Part shown: positions 25,571 to 33,065 of the stretch, one piece after another | Numbering within the stretch: the first letter of the stretch is position 1 | Layout of the letters: each line of letters begins with the position of its first letter | Translations under genes and position numbers: made by a program | NCBI GenBank assembly: GCA_938040735.1 | Contig: CALHYE010000002.1 | Location: forward strand, 203,149 to 267,148 | Length of the DNA stretch: 64,000 nt | From: an uncultured Bellilinea sp. | GTDB taxonomy: Bacteria > Chloroflexota > Anaerolineae > Anaerolineales > Anaerolineaceae | Direction: 5' to 3' | The notes under the pieces: generated by a model | Databases searched by the model: none | Seen by the model: the letters and a program-made list of their open reading frames with translations, nothing else | Told to the model about the DNA's origin: nothing

Positions 25571-26686
25571 ATGCTCGATCCAAGAATTGAAAAACTTGCG
25601 GACATGCTGGTCAATTATTCGGTAGCGGTTAAGCCCGGAGATAAGGTTTGGATAAGAGGAGGGGTCATTGCTCAACCGCTTCTGCTTGGGATTTATAAAA
25701 GGGTGCTGCTAGCAGGCGGTTTCCCTTACCTGACACCTACCTTTCCGCAATTGACCGAAATATTTTATAAAGTAGCCAATGAAGACCAGTTAAAGTTCAT
25801 TGACCCGCCTCGCAAGTTGATTATAGAAACCTACGATTGTTCAATCAACATTCTGGGGGATGAAAATACGAAAGCGCTGTCCAACGTCGACCCGCAGAAG
25901 ATGGTGATCGCCTCTCAGGCACAGCAGCCGATTTTCAAAACTTACCTGGAGAGGGCAGCACGCAAGGAGTTCCGTTGGACGCTGGCGCAATACCCCACCA
26001 ACGCCCATGCTCAGGACGCTGAAATGAGTCTGGACGAGTACGCCGACTTTGTTTTTCAAGCGATGATGCCGGATCCTCATGATCCGATAGGTTATTGGAA
26101 GAAATTTTCTGCGCGTCAACAAAAAATTGTGGAATGGCTGATTGGCAAAGAGGAAGTCAGAGTGATTGGCAAAGAAACTGACTTGCGTTTGAAAATCAGC
26201 GGCAGACGGTTCATCAACTGCGATTGCCATGAGAATGTGCCGGATGGCGAGGTGTTTACCGGCCCGGTCGAGGACAGTGTGGAGGGGCAGGTTTACTTTT
26301 CCTATCCGGCAATTTATGGCGGTCGAGAAGTGAGTGGCGTGCGATTGTGGTTTGAAAAGGGTAAGGTGATTAAAGCGACTGCTGAAAAGAACGAAGAATT
26401 TTTACAAAAAACGCTGGATACGGATGAAGGCGCTCGGTATGTGGGTGAGTTTGCCATTGGCACAAATGAAGGAATTACTCGTTTCACCCGCAACATCCTC
26501 TTTGACGAAAAGATCGGGGGGAGTTTTCACATGGCTTTGGGCGCCAGTTACCCCGAAACCGGCGGGCAAAATCAATCAGCTGTCCATTGGGATATGATTT
26601 GTGACTTAAGAGATGGCGGGGAAATTTGGGTAGATGGGCAATTGCTTTACAAAAATGGACGATTTGTGATTAATGTTGAGGCTTAA
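25571..26686 (+). CDS. M29 family aminopeptidase (AmpS/aminopeptidase T-like)
   Basis: This 371-residue metallopeptidase was started at the ATG 6 nt after GAGGTGA. M29 features are MLDPRIEKLADMLVNYSVAVKPGD at the N-terminus and, in the metal-binding C-terminal half, NVPDGEVFTGPVEDSVEGQV (Glu ligand), GEFAIGTNEGI (Glu), GSFHMALGASYPETGG (His) and SAVHWDMICDL (His and Asp). These are the dinuclear metal ligands of cocatalytic aminopeptidases first known from thermophiles. It removes N-terminal residues from peptides in the cytoplasm. The next gene begins 8 nt later, so they are likely co-transcribed. Confidence 0.92.
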   Translation: MLDPRIEKLADMLVNYSVAVKPGDKVWIRGGVIAQPLLLGIYKRVLLAGGFPYLTPTFPQLTEIFYKVANEDQLKFIDPPRKLIIETYDCSINILGDENTKALSNVDPQKMVIASQAQQPIFKTYLERAARKEFRWTLAQYPTNAHAQDAEMSLDEYADFVFQAMMPDPHDPIGYWKKFSARQQKIVEWLIGKEEVRVIGKETDLRLKISGRRFINCDCHENVPDGEVFTGPVEDSVEGQVYFSYPAIYGGREVSGVRLWFEKGKVIKATAEKNEEFLQKTLDTDEGARYVGEFAIGTNEGITRFTRNILFDEKIGGSFHMALGASYPETGGQNQSAVHWDMICDLRDGGEIWVDGQLLYKNGRFVINVEA

Positions 26687-26693
26687 GTTGAAT

Positions 26694-29120
26694 ATGGCGA
26701 ATTCCCCCGAATCTTTTACGGAAAAACCAACCGTCTTTAAAAATCCAAATCAAGAGGGGGGCTGTCTGCCGACTGCCCTTTTCATTTTCTACCTCATCTG
26801 GTTGGGGCTGATTAGTCTGGCATCTCTTGTGGGAATGTGGCTGATTGAAAATTTGCTTTTTGAGGGCTCGCTGGGTCTCCCGGATATACGCGGTTGGGTT
26901 GGTTTGGGATACCTTTTGGCAATTGGCCTGCCATTAGCGGCTTTGGTTTGGCTGCCGGGTGTCTTTCGCGGATTTTATCGGGCTGTCGGTCTATCCGCTG
27001 CAGTCGGGCTTTTGATGCTGCCTGCCAGATGGTTATTCTTAACAGAGTTTCAATCAGCGGCGCTGATTGCGATCGGCTCATTGAGTATTGGAATCTGGAT
27101 TTGCCTCAGGTTATTATCTCAACATCAAACCGGGGATGTGCCGTCCGAATCGCAAAAATCGTTCAGTATTTCAGTGATCTGGTTTATTGTCGGATTGGCC
27201 TGGATACCCTATGCTTTATGGGGCGCGTTGGGCTCACCCTTGGATGCGCTACTCGGGATTGTGGTTGGGGCATTATTGGGCTGGTTCATGGCGTTGCTGC
27301 TAGAATTGTTCATGGCACAATATCGCTCAGTTCATCCGTCAGGGGAAAACCCTCGATTGGCGCTCAAGATTGTTTTGCTGGTTGCAATCGGTTTAATTTT
27401 GGCGAATAATTTGCCGCTGGTAGGGTATCAATTCAGCCTGACCCCTCCACTGATCCTCAGCGCCGTTGGGGCGGCTGTCATCAGCAGTTTGGCAGAAAAA
27501 GCTCCATCCGCTTCACGGCAAATGGGGATTGCTTTGTTTGTGGGCTCAGCCGCCATTCTCCCATTGGTGTTCATTGACGGTGATGAGTTGATGCTGGTGA
27601 TCGGTTCCAGCGCGGGGGAGTTAATAGGATATGCCTTGAGGATGATGTTTGTTCATTCTTTGGCGCTACTCATCATGGGGATGATTGGAATAATCCTCCT
27701 CAAAAGCTTAAGAGGGGCTGTAATAAGCCGATGGTTTTTCATTCCAGCAGGATTGGTGTGGGTGGCGGGCCTGACGGTATATCTGACAGCCGGTCAGCCG
27801 GGGTTTTATGGGGAGCGCTTGTTTGTGGTTTTTCGCCAGCAGGCAACCTTTGATGAGCGAACGCTTCCCAACAATGTTGTTGAACGGCGAAACTTTGTCT
27901 ATCAAGCTCTTGTAAGGAATGCAGAGTTCACCCAGGCGGATGTTCAACGCCAACTAGACCGGTTGCGAATTGATTATCGTTCGTATTATCTGGTTAATGC
28001 CATGGAAGTTAATGGCGGTCCATTGGTCAAAATTTGGCTTACAAACCAGCGGGAAGTTGAACGGGTGCTGCCCAGCCCGCGCCTGCGCCCTTTGTCTCAA
28101 TCCCTACCGGCAGTAAAGGGCAGCCTTCAACAGCTTGAGTCCGATGGGAATTGGAATTTGGAGATGGTTGGCGCGCCGAAAGTGTGGAGGGAGTTCGGTG
28201 TGCGCGGCGCCGGAATTGTAGTCGGCCTGGCCGATTCGGGGGCAGATTGGGAACATCCGCAACTGCATGATCAATACCGCGGGAAGAACGGCGACCACGA
28301 TTATAACTGGCTGGATGTCTGGTTTGGCGGTCGTGTTCCTCAGGACACCAGCGGACATGGTACCCACACTTTAGGCAGTATTCTCGGAAAAGATGTGGGG
28401 GTTGCGCCGGATGCTCAATGGATCGGCTGTGTCAATCTGGCGCGCAATTTAGGCAATCCGGCGGTTTACCTGGACTGCTGGCAATTTTTATTTGCCCCTT
28501 ACCCACAAGATGGAAATCCTTTCCGGGATGGCCGACCCGACTTAGGGGCTCATATTCTCAACAATTCATGGGGCTGTCCGCAAGTGGAAGGCTGTGACCC
28601 GTTGGTATTTTTGCCGGCTGTGCGGGCGCTCAAAGCGGCAGGGGTTTTTGTGGTTGTATCGGCTGGAAATTCCGGTTATTCCGGTTGCGGGAGTGTGGAT
28701 GCCCCCCCGGCGATTTATGAGGAAGTGCTGACCGTTGGAGCGGTGAATCGCAACGGCGACCTCGCCGGTTTTAGCAGCCTTGGCCCGGTGACCGTAGATG
28801 GCAGCCAGCGGCTAAAGGCGGAGATTTTAGCGCCGGGAGAGGAAATTTTCTCGTCGTATCCAAACGGCACCTATGAACGGGCAAGCGGCACTTCCATGGC
28901 TGGACCGCATGTTGCAGGGGTGGTCGCCTTGATGTGGTCGGCAAATCCGGCATTGGTGGGAAAAGTGGACCTAACCCGTCAGATCATCTTCGACACTGCC
29001 CAAACCTATCAGGGCGTTTTGCCTGAATGCGTGGATGCCAATACCCGCCCCGCTCAGGGGATTGGCTATGGAATTATTGATGCCTACCGAGCCGTCCAGC
29101 GCGCCAGACAAATTCAATAG
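26694..29120 (+). CDS. Polytopic membrane protein with C-terminal subtilisin-like (S8) protease domain
   Basis: This ~808-residue protein was started at ATG 26694, which is 12 nt after a GAGG; an in-frame ATG at 26673 would overlap the aminopeptidase gene and lacks a site. The first ~400 residues contain about eleven predicted membrane segments. After a ~60-residue region resembling a prodomain, the S8 domain carries a complete triad: Asp in VVGLADSGADWEHP, His in SGHGTHTLGS, oxyanion Asn in ILNNSWGCP, and Ser in SGTSMAGPHVAG. A domain with these marks normally works outside the membrane, so the protease head probably faces out. Substrates are unknown. Confidence 0.85.
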   Translation: MANSPESFTEKPTVFKNPNQEGGCLPTALFIFYLIWLGLISLASLVGMWLIENLLFEGSLGLPDIRGWVGLGYLLAIGLPLAALVWLPGVFRGFYRAVGLSAAVGLLMLPARWLFLTEFQSAALIAIGSLSIGIWICLRLLSQHQTGDVPSESQKSFSISVIWFIVGLAWIPYALWGALGSPLDALLGIVVGALLGWFMALLLELFMAQYRSVHPSGENPRLALKIVLLVAIGLILANNLPLVGYQFSLTPPLILSAVGAAVISSLAEKAPSASRQMGIALFVGSAAILPLVFIDGDELMLVIGSSAGELIGYALRMMFVHSLALLIMGMIGIILLKSLRGAVISRWFFIPAGLVWVAGLTVYLTAGQPGFYGERLFVVFRQQATFDERTLPNNVVERRNFVYQALVRNAEFTQADVQRQLDRLRIDYRSYYLVNAMEVNGGPLVKIWLTNQREVERVLPSPRLRPLSQSLPAVKGSLQQLESDGNWNLEMVGAPKVWREFGVRGAGIVVGLADSGADWEHPQLHDQYRGKNGDHDYNWLDVWFGGRVPQDTSGHGTHTLGSILGKDVGVAPDAQWIGCVNLARNLGNPAVYLDCWQFLFAPYPQDGNPFRDGRPDLGAHILNNSWGCPQVEGCDPLVFLPAVRALKAAGVFVVVSAGNSGYSGCGSVDAPPAIYEEVLTVGAVNRNGDLAGFSSLGPVTVDGSQRLKAEILAPGEEIFSSYPNGTYERASGTSMAGPHVAGVVALMWSANPALVGKVDLTRQIIFDTAQTYQGVLPECVDANTRPAQGIGYGIIDAYRAVQRARQIQ

Positions 29121-29142
29121 AACCAAGTGCCCCAATTTTTTG

Positions 29143-29148
29143 TATAAT
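29143..29148 (+). promoter_or_regulatory. Candidate -10 element of the ECF sigma operon
   Basis: TATAAT, 22 nt after the protease gene stop. The -35 is poor. It would give a leader of about 120 nt containing the hairpin at 29193-29227. Confidence 0.35.
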
Positions 29149-29192
29149 GGAATTGAGCGCTAAAAAAATGTTGACGGCAAAAGGAAGTTGGA

Positions 29193-29227
29193 GATTGAGG
29201 TTATTTCTTAATGGTGTAACCTCAATC
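29193..29227 (+). promoter_or_regulatory. Leader hairpin upstream of the ECF sigma gene
   Basis: GATTGAGGTTA and TAACCTCAATC form an 11-bp perfect stem with a 13-nt loop, followed by GGGGTTTGGGGTTT. It may terminate the protease transcript, or act in the 5' leader of the sigma factor mRNA if that starts near 29155. Confidence 0.55.
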
Positions 29228-29277
29228 GGGGTTTGGGGTTTATTTAATGCGTTGAAAAATCAGGCAGGGATGACCCC

Positions 29278-29844
29278 GTGGAAGAACTAAGTGATGCCGA
29301 AGTCATCAGCCGTGCATCGGGAGGCGATCAGGAAGCCTTCAGTGTTCTTTATCAACGATACGTGAAACGTATCTACAACTATATTTACTACCGAACCGGG
29401 AGTGTGCATGACGCGGAAGATTTGACAGAAAAAGTCTTCTTTCGCGCCATGAACCACATTCATAATTACCGAAACCGCGGATTACCATTTTCGGCCTGGT
29501 TGTATCGTATTGCCCATAATCTGGTGGCAAACTGGCATCGGGATAATAAACGGCGGAAAGAGGTACCGCTCGAAGATCACGCTTACACCATTCGCCACGG
29601 CGGAGAACATCCTGAAAGTGCGCTGGTGAAGGGACAGGAGATCGAACATTTAGTAAAGGTATTACAAAAATTACCGGAGGATCGTCAGACGCTGATTATT
29701 CTAAAGTTTGTTGAGCGGTTATCGAACGAAGAGATTGCCCAGATTATGGGAAGGAGTGAAGGAGCAATAAAGAGTTTGTATCATCGCACATTAATTGCCT
29801 TACGCGATGAATTGGATTTGCCAAGCAAGGAGAGAGAAGAATGA
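29278..29844 (+). CDS. ECF-type RNA polymerase sigma factor
   Basis: This 188-residue protein starts at GTG with AGGGA upstream; the nearby ATG at 29270 is out of frame. It contains sigma region 2 (ALYQ-type segment VLYQRYVKRIYNYIYYRTGSVHDAEDLTEKVFFRAM, then PFSAWLYRIAHNLVANWHRD) and sigma region 4 (LPEDRQTLIILKFVERLSNEEIAQIMGRSEGAIKSLYHRTLIAL) joined by a short linker. These are the two domains of extracytoplasmic-function sigma factors. It directs transcription of an unknown stress or envelope regulon. The downstream DegV gene overlaps it by 4 nt, and a small membrane protein follows that could be its regulator. Confidence 0.92.
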   Translation: MEELSDAEVISRASGGDQEAFSVLYQRYVKRIYNYIYYRTGSVHDAEDLTEKVFFRAMNHIHNYRNRGLPFSAWLYRIAHNLVANWHRDNKRRKEVPLEDHAYTIRHGGEHPESALVKGQEIEHLVKVLQKLPEDRQTLIILKFVERLSNEEIAQIMGRSEGAIKSLYHRTLIALRDELDLPSKEREE

Positions 29845-30698
29845 TTAAGATCGTTACCGATGGATCGGCAGATATGCCGGAAGGATGGGAAGAAAAATAC
29901 GACATTAAGGTCATCCCGCTATCCATCGTGATGGGGGACCAGACCTATCTTCAATTCAGAGATATAACTTCCAAAAATTTTTATCAGCTGGTGAGGGAAA
30001 AACGGTTTCCACCCAAAACCTCGTTACCCTCTCCCTATCAGATCATGGAGTTTTACCGCTCTATTGCCCAAAAGGGTGAGGAGGTGCTTTCCATTCATCT
30101 GGCAAGTAAATTATCCGGCACTTTTGCTGCCGTAAAGCAGGCTGCCGATGAAATAGCCGATGAAATAAAAGTATACCCCTTTGATTCGGGGGCCGGCTCT
30201 GCAGCGCTGGGATTCATGTGCCGAGAAGCCCGCCTGCTCAGCCAAGATGGATGGGATATTCCCAAGATCATTCAGCGTCTTGAAAAAATGCGTGACCGCT
30301 TAACCGTGATTTTTACGCTGGAGAACCTGGAATTTGCATACCTGAGTGGACGGATTAACAAACTGCAGACGGCTTTATCTTCCCTGCTCCGAATCAATCC
30401 GATTATCGTCCTTCGGGACGGCCTTCTGAACATGTCTGAAAAGGTGCGCACCCGCCACCGGGCGCTGGATCGCGTCCTGGAACAAGTTCAACAACGGGTG
30501 GGAGATAAAATGGCTTCCCTGGCTGTCGTTCATGCCGCTGCACCCGAAGCAGCCCAGGCCATGGTGGAGCGCTTGCGAAAGATTTTCCCGAATGTTCGAG
30601 AAATTGTGATTACCGAGTTGTCTATTCCGGTTGCGGCACACCTTGGACCGGGAACCATAGGGATTGTGGCTTATCCAGAGGGAAACGGAGAGGAGTGA
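29841..30698 (+). CDS. DegV family fatty-acid-binding protein
   Basis: This 285-residue protein begins MIKIVTDGSADMPEGWEEKY, the usual DegV start, and has KTSLPSPYQIMEFY, LSIHLASKLSGTFAA, FDSGAGSAALG and LENLEFAYLSGRI. DegV proteins bind one fatty acid molecule, and related FakB proteins present fatty acids to the FakA kinase for phosphorylation. No FakA gene is nearby. The ATG overlaps the sigma factor stop (ATGA), so it is translationally coupled to it, an unusual partnership. Confidence 0.92.
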   Translation: MIKIVTDGSADMPEGWEEKYDIKVIPLSIVMGDQTYLQFRDITSKNFYQLVREKRFPPKTSLPSPYQIMEFYRSIAQKGEEVLSIHLASKLSGTFAAVKQAADEIADEIKVYPFDSGAGSAALGFMCREARLLSQDGWDIPKIIQRLEKMRDRLTVIFTLENLEFAYLSGRINKLQTALSSLLRINPIIVLRDGLLNMSEKVRTRHRALDRVLEQVQQRVGDKMASLAVVHAAAPEAAQAMVERLRKIFPNVREIVITELSIPVAAHLGPGTIGIVAYPEGNGEE

Positions 30699-30979
30699 GC
30701 AACGCGATGCAATCACCGATGGTGTTGGACGGTTTAGAGAGCAATTTAGCGACTTTGTTCAAGCCAGTTGAACCCAGCCCGGTTTTCGTGGAGTCGCTGG
30801 CGGTGCGGTTAAAAAAGCCCAAAGCGGTTCAATTGGAAAGGGCCGGCAAAACGCCTCTGCTCATGGTTTTGGTGGGCAGCGGCCTGTTAATTGGGGTGTT
30901 GTTTTACATCGGCTTGCGATTGATTGGTCTGCTTTTTCAAAAAAGTAGCGGATTCAGACGACGCCCAGTTTCTCTTTAA
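30695..30979 (+). CDS. Small single-pass membrane protein in an ECF sigma operon
   Basis: This 94-residue protein starts at a GTG that overlaps the DegV stop (GTGA), preceded by GGAGAGGA. The first ~50 residues are polar and probably cytoplasmic (SNLATLFKPVEPSPVFVESLAVRL). One membrane segment follows (about residues 55-80), then a short basic tail. I do not recognise a family. Its position as the third coupled gene after a sigma factor, with a short soluble N-terminus and one membrane span, is the layout of many anti-sigma factors, but no zinc-binding or ASD motif is visible. Its last 26 nt overlap the convergent glutaredoxin gene. Confidence 0.7.
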   Translation: MSNAMQSPMVLDGLESNLATLFKPVEPSPVFVESLAVRLKKPKAVQLERAGKTPLLMVLVGSGLLIGVLFYIGLRLIGLLFQKSSGFRRRPVSL

Positions 30980-31208
30980 GTTGCTGAACGGTGGGTTCGA
31001 CTAAAATGCTGCCATCGGGGAAGACGATGGTTGGGACGCTGCGGTTGCCGTTATTGACCTGTTCGACATAACGGCGGCCGTCCATGTCCGAGTCTATATC
31101 AATATATTCGTATGGGATCTTCAACTCGTCCAGAGCAGCCCGTGCCCTCCGAGAAGTGTAACACCAGGATGTGCCATAAAAGCGAAGCGGTTGTGAAAAA
31201 TTAGTCAA
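30954..31208 (-). CDS. Glutaredoxin-like protein with monothiol CxxS site
   Basis: This 84-residue thioredoxin-fold protein begins with a beta strand and the active site YGTSWCYTSRRARAALDELKIPYEYIDID. It then has the cis-Pro loop RSVPTIVFPDGS and a C-terminal helix. This is the mycoredoxin/NrdH-like short glutaredoxin pattern, but the second active-site cysteine is Ser (CYTS instead of CPxC). A monothiol mechanism (deglutathionylation or demycothiolation-like) is expected instead of dithiol reduction. It overlaps the upstream gene by 8 nt and the convergent small membrane protein gene at its 3' end. Confidence 0.82.
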   Translation of the reverse strand: MTNFSQPLRFYGTSWCYTSRRARAALDELKIPYEYIDIDSDMDGRRYVEQVNNGNRSVPTIVFPDGSILVEPTVQQLKEKLGVV

Positions 31209-31587
31209 TTTGATCCTCCATCCAGCAGTCTAATTCTTGAATGAAATTTCTGGCTTCCTGCAATAAATCCACATCAATGGGTAATTGATGTTCGGGAGTA
31301 ACCCGCATGATTAGCGCCTCGGCGGATTGGCGAATTGCGGCAGGAAAATCTGAATTTTGGCTGAAAACCTTCAGGGCATCTAAACCGTTGAGTTTACGAA
31401 TATTAACTCCCCTTTGTGCCAGAAAAGCCTGAGCGGCTAAACCAGCCGCTCGACGAGCGCACACCCGTGCCATGCCTTCGTTGCCTTGTTGACGGGCAGA
31501 TTCGCCGAGGGTTAGTTCCCGGTTGATTTTCAAAAGGATGTCGCTTTTCAGCATATGGGATAATTTTACCAGTAAAAAATCACTCAA
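31201..31587 (-). CDS. Hypothetical helical protein, possibly HEPN-like
   Basis: This protein is up to 128 residues and mainly helical. The TTG at 31587 gives the longest form; ATG 31554 (MLKSDILLKINREL) is an equally good start, since neither has a clear ribosome binding site. The segment ESARQQGNEGMARVCARRAAGLAAQAFLAQRG, then LNGLDALKVF, resembles the repeated helices and Arg-rich turn of HEPN-type domains, but the catalytic RxxxxH is not seen. It overlaps the glutaredoxin gene by 8 nt, so the two form an operon. Function unknown. Confidence 0.65.
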   Translation of the reverse strand: MSDFLLVKLSHMLKSDILLKINRELTLGESARQQGNEGMARVCARRAAGLAAQAFLAQRGVNIRKLNGLDALKVFSQNSDFPAAIRQSAEALIMRVTPEHQLPIDVDLLQEARNFIQELDCWMEDQID

Positions 31588-31601
31588 TTAAATGATAAAC
31601 T

Positions 31602-31637
31602 GCCTCCGGGCTTTTTAAGGAATAAAAGCCCGGAAGC
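31602..31637. terminator. Hairpin between the DUF4870 gene and the HEPN-like gene
   Basis: GCCTCCGGGCTTTT and AAAAGCCCGGAAGC form a 14-bp stem with one mismatch and an 8-nt loop. It lies 24 nt after the DUF4870 stop on the minus strand, and U-runs within the stem make it a plausible terminator for that gene. Confidence 0.65.
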
Positions 31638-31660
31638 ATCAACGATGACGCGGAAATATT

Positions 31661-31999
31661 CTAAGCCCAGCCCTGATTTTTTACAAAGTCGGTGATCACG
31701 GGCAAAGTGATATATTCACCTTTGTTGGCTCGTATCGCCAGCCAAATGACCACCCCTAAAGTTAGAATCGGGCTGATGCAGTTAATAATCGGGATAAAAG
31801 CAAGGATGGTGTTGAGGATGACCAGCACAATTCCCAGAACCAATGCCTGCATGTAATGGGCTTTGATGAAGGGTCTTTTCTTCTTGTCTTCCATGAGCAG
31901 GATAATGATGGGAATTAGAGGGGTCAATAAATAGGATAAGAGCGCCCATAAGCGGTCATCACTGGTGATGCCATCGGGAGAAAAGGAAACATCAGACAT
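31661..31999 (-). CDS. DUF4870 (Tic20-like) small membrane protein
   Basis: This 112-residue protein starts after AAGGAGGT. It begins with the DUF4870 signature (SDDRLWALLSYLLTPLIPIIILLMEDKKKRPFIKAHYMQAL) and has three to four membrane segments ending in RANKGEYITLPVITDFVKNQGW. The family is common in bacteria and has a Tic20-like topology; its function is not known. It has its own promoter upstream and a hairpin downstream, so it is probably monocistronic. Confidence 0.88.
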   Translation of the reverse strand: MSDVSFSPDGITSDDRLWALLSYLLTPLIPIIILLMEDKKKRPFIKAHYMQALVLGIVLVILNTILAFIPIINCISPILTLGVVIWLAIRANKGEYITLPVITDFVKNQGWA

Positions 32000-32047
32000 G
32001 GGGTAATACCTCCTTGGCGTAAAGAATTTGGAAATCAGGATAACACC

Positions 32048-32075
32048 ATTGTATAACGGTTTTCGAATGAATCAA
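32048..32075 (-). promoter_or_regulatory. Promoter of the DUF4870 gene
   Basis: On the minus strand, TTGATT (32075-32070) and TACAAT (32053-32048) are 16 bp apart. The leader to the ATG is about 40 nt. Confidence 0.6.
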
Positions 32076-32108
32076 AGTCGTAACTCAAAGCAATTTTTAA
32101 TTTTGTGT

Positions 32109-32114
32109 TAAAAT
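32109..32114 (+). promoter_or_regulatory. Candidate -10 element of fmt
   Basis: TAAAAT followed by 8 nt and the ATG at 32123. There is no ribosome binding site and no good -35, so a leaderless transcript is possible. Confidence 0.35.
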
Positions 32115-32122
32115 TTTGATCT

Positions 32123-33043
32123 ATGATGGAATACCGCATTGTTTTTATGGGGTCTCCTGAGTTTGCCCTCCCCACTCTGGAACTGCTTGCCCGGAATTAT
32201 TATGTTGTTGGGGTGGTAACCCAACCCGACCGTCCATCGGGCCGTGGACGAACCCTGACCGCACCGCCGGTCAAAGTTGCTGCACAACAATTGGGTATTG
32301 AAACTATTCAACCGAGTCGTTTGAAAGAGGCTGGTGTGTGGGAAAAGTTGGTTGAATGGTCGCCGGATGTGATTGTTGTGGCAGCCTTTGGTCAAATTTT
32401 GCGTCAAAATGTGCTGGATTTACCACGATACGGCTGCATCAATGTTCATGCCTCGTTGCTCCCTCGCTGGCGAGGAGCAGCGCCGATCCAGGCAGCGATT
32501 CTTCATGGCGATGAAGTGAGCGGTGTAACGATCATGAAAATGGATGCTGGGATAGATACCGGTCCAATCCTTGCTCAACGAAGCACACCCATTCAAGAGG
32601 ACGATGATGCGGAAAGCCTCGGTAAAAAACTGTCTGACGCGGGAGCGGAGTTATTGATTGAGGTACTGCCTGCTTACCTGCGTGGAGAAATCGTGCCACA
32701 ACCCCAAGACGAATCTCAAGCAACTTATGCCCCCATGTTGAACAAAGAAGAAGGGGAATTGAATTTTTCCCAATCCGCAGAGTATCTTGAGAGGAAGATC
32801 AGGGCTTTTTTCCCTTGGCCGGGGGCTTATATGATGTGGGATGGTCAATGGTTAAAAATCAAGCGTGCCTCTGTCCTGCAACAAAATTCCATTCCAGAGG
32901 GTAAGAGGTCGGTTATTGATGGACTACCGGCTATTGGCACGGCAAATGGGGTGTTGTTGTTGCGGGAGGTTCAACCGGCTGGCAAGAGGTGGATGAGCGG
33001 AGAGGAATTTTTGCGCGGCGCGCGCCACTGGCGTGAGATTTAA
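32123..33043 (+). CDS. fmt: Methionyl-tRNA formyltransferase
   Basis: This 306-residue enzyme formylates initiator Met-tRNA using 10-formyltetrahydrofolate. It begins YRIVFMGSPEFALPTLELL and contains QPDRPSGRGR and the formyltransferase core INVHASLLPRWRGAAPIQAAILHGDEVSGVTIMKMDAGIDTG. The catalytic Asn, His and Asp are in place, and a C-terminal tRNA-binding OB domain follows. Length is normal. Two adjacent ATGs (32123 and 32126) are possible starts. It is followed 22 nt later by the ketopantoate reductase gene on the same strand. Confidence 0.95.
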   Translation: MMEYRIVFMGSPEFALPTLELLARNYYVVGVVTQPDRPSGRGRTLTAPPVKVAAQQLGIETIQPSRLKEAGVWEKLVEWSPDVIVVAAFGQILRQNVLDLPRYGCINVHASLLPRWRGAAPIQAAILHGDEVSGVTIMKMDAGIDTGPILAQRSTPIQEDDDAESLGKKLSDAGAELLIEVLPAYLRGEIVPQPQDESQATYAPMLNKEEGELNFSQSAEYLERKIRAFFPWPGAYMMWDGQWLKIKRASVLQQNSIPEGKRSVIDGLPAIGTANGVLLLREVQPAGKRWMSGEEFLRGARHWREI

Positions 33044-33065
33044 TCGAATGAGTGAGTAGAATCAA

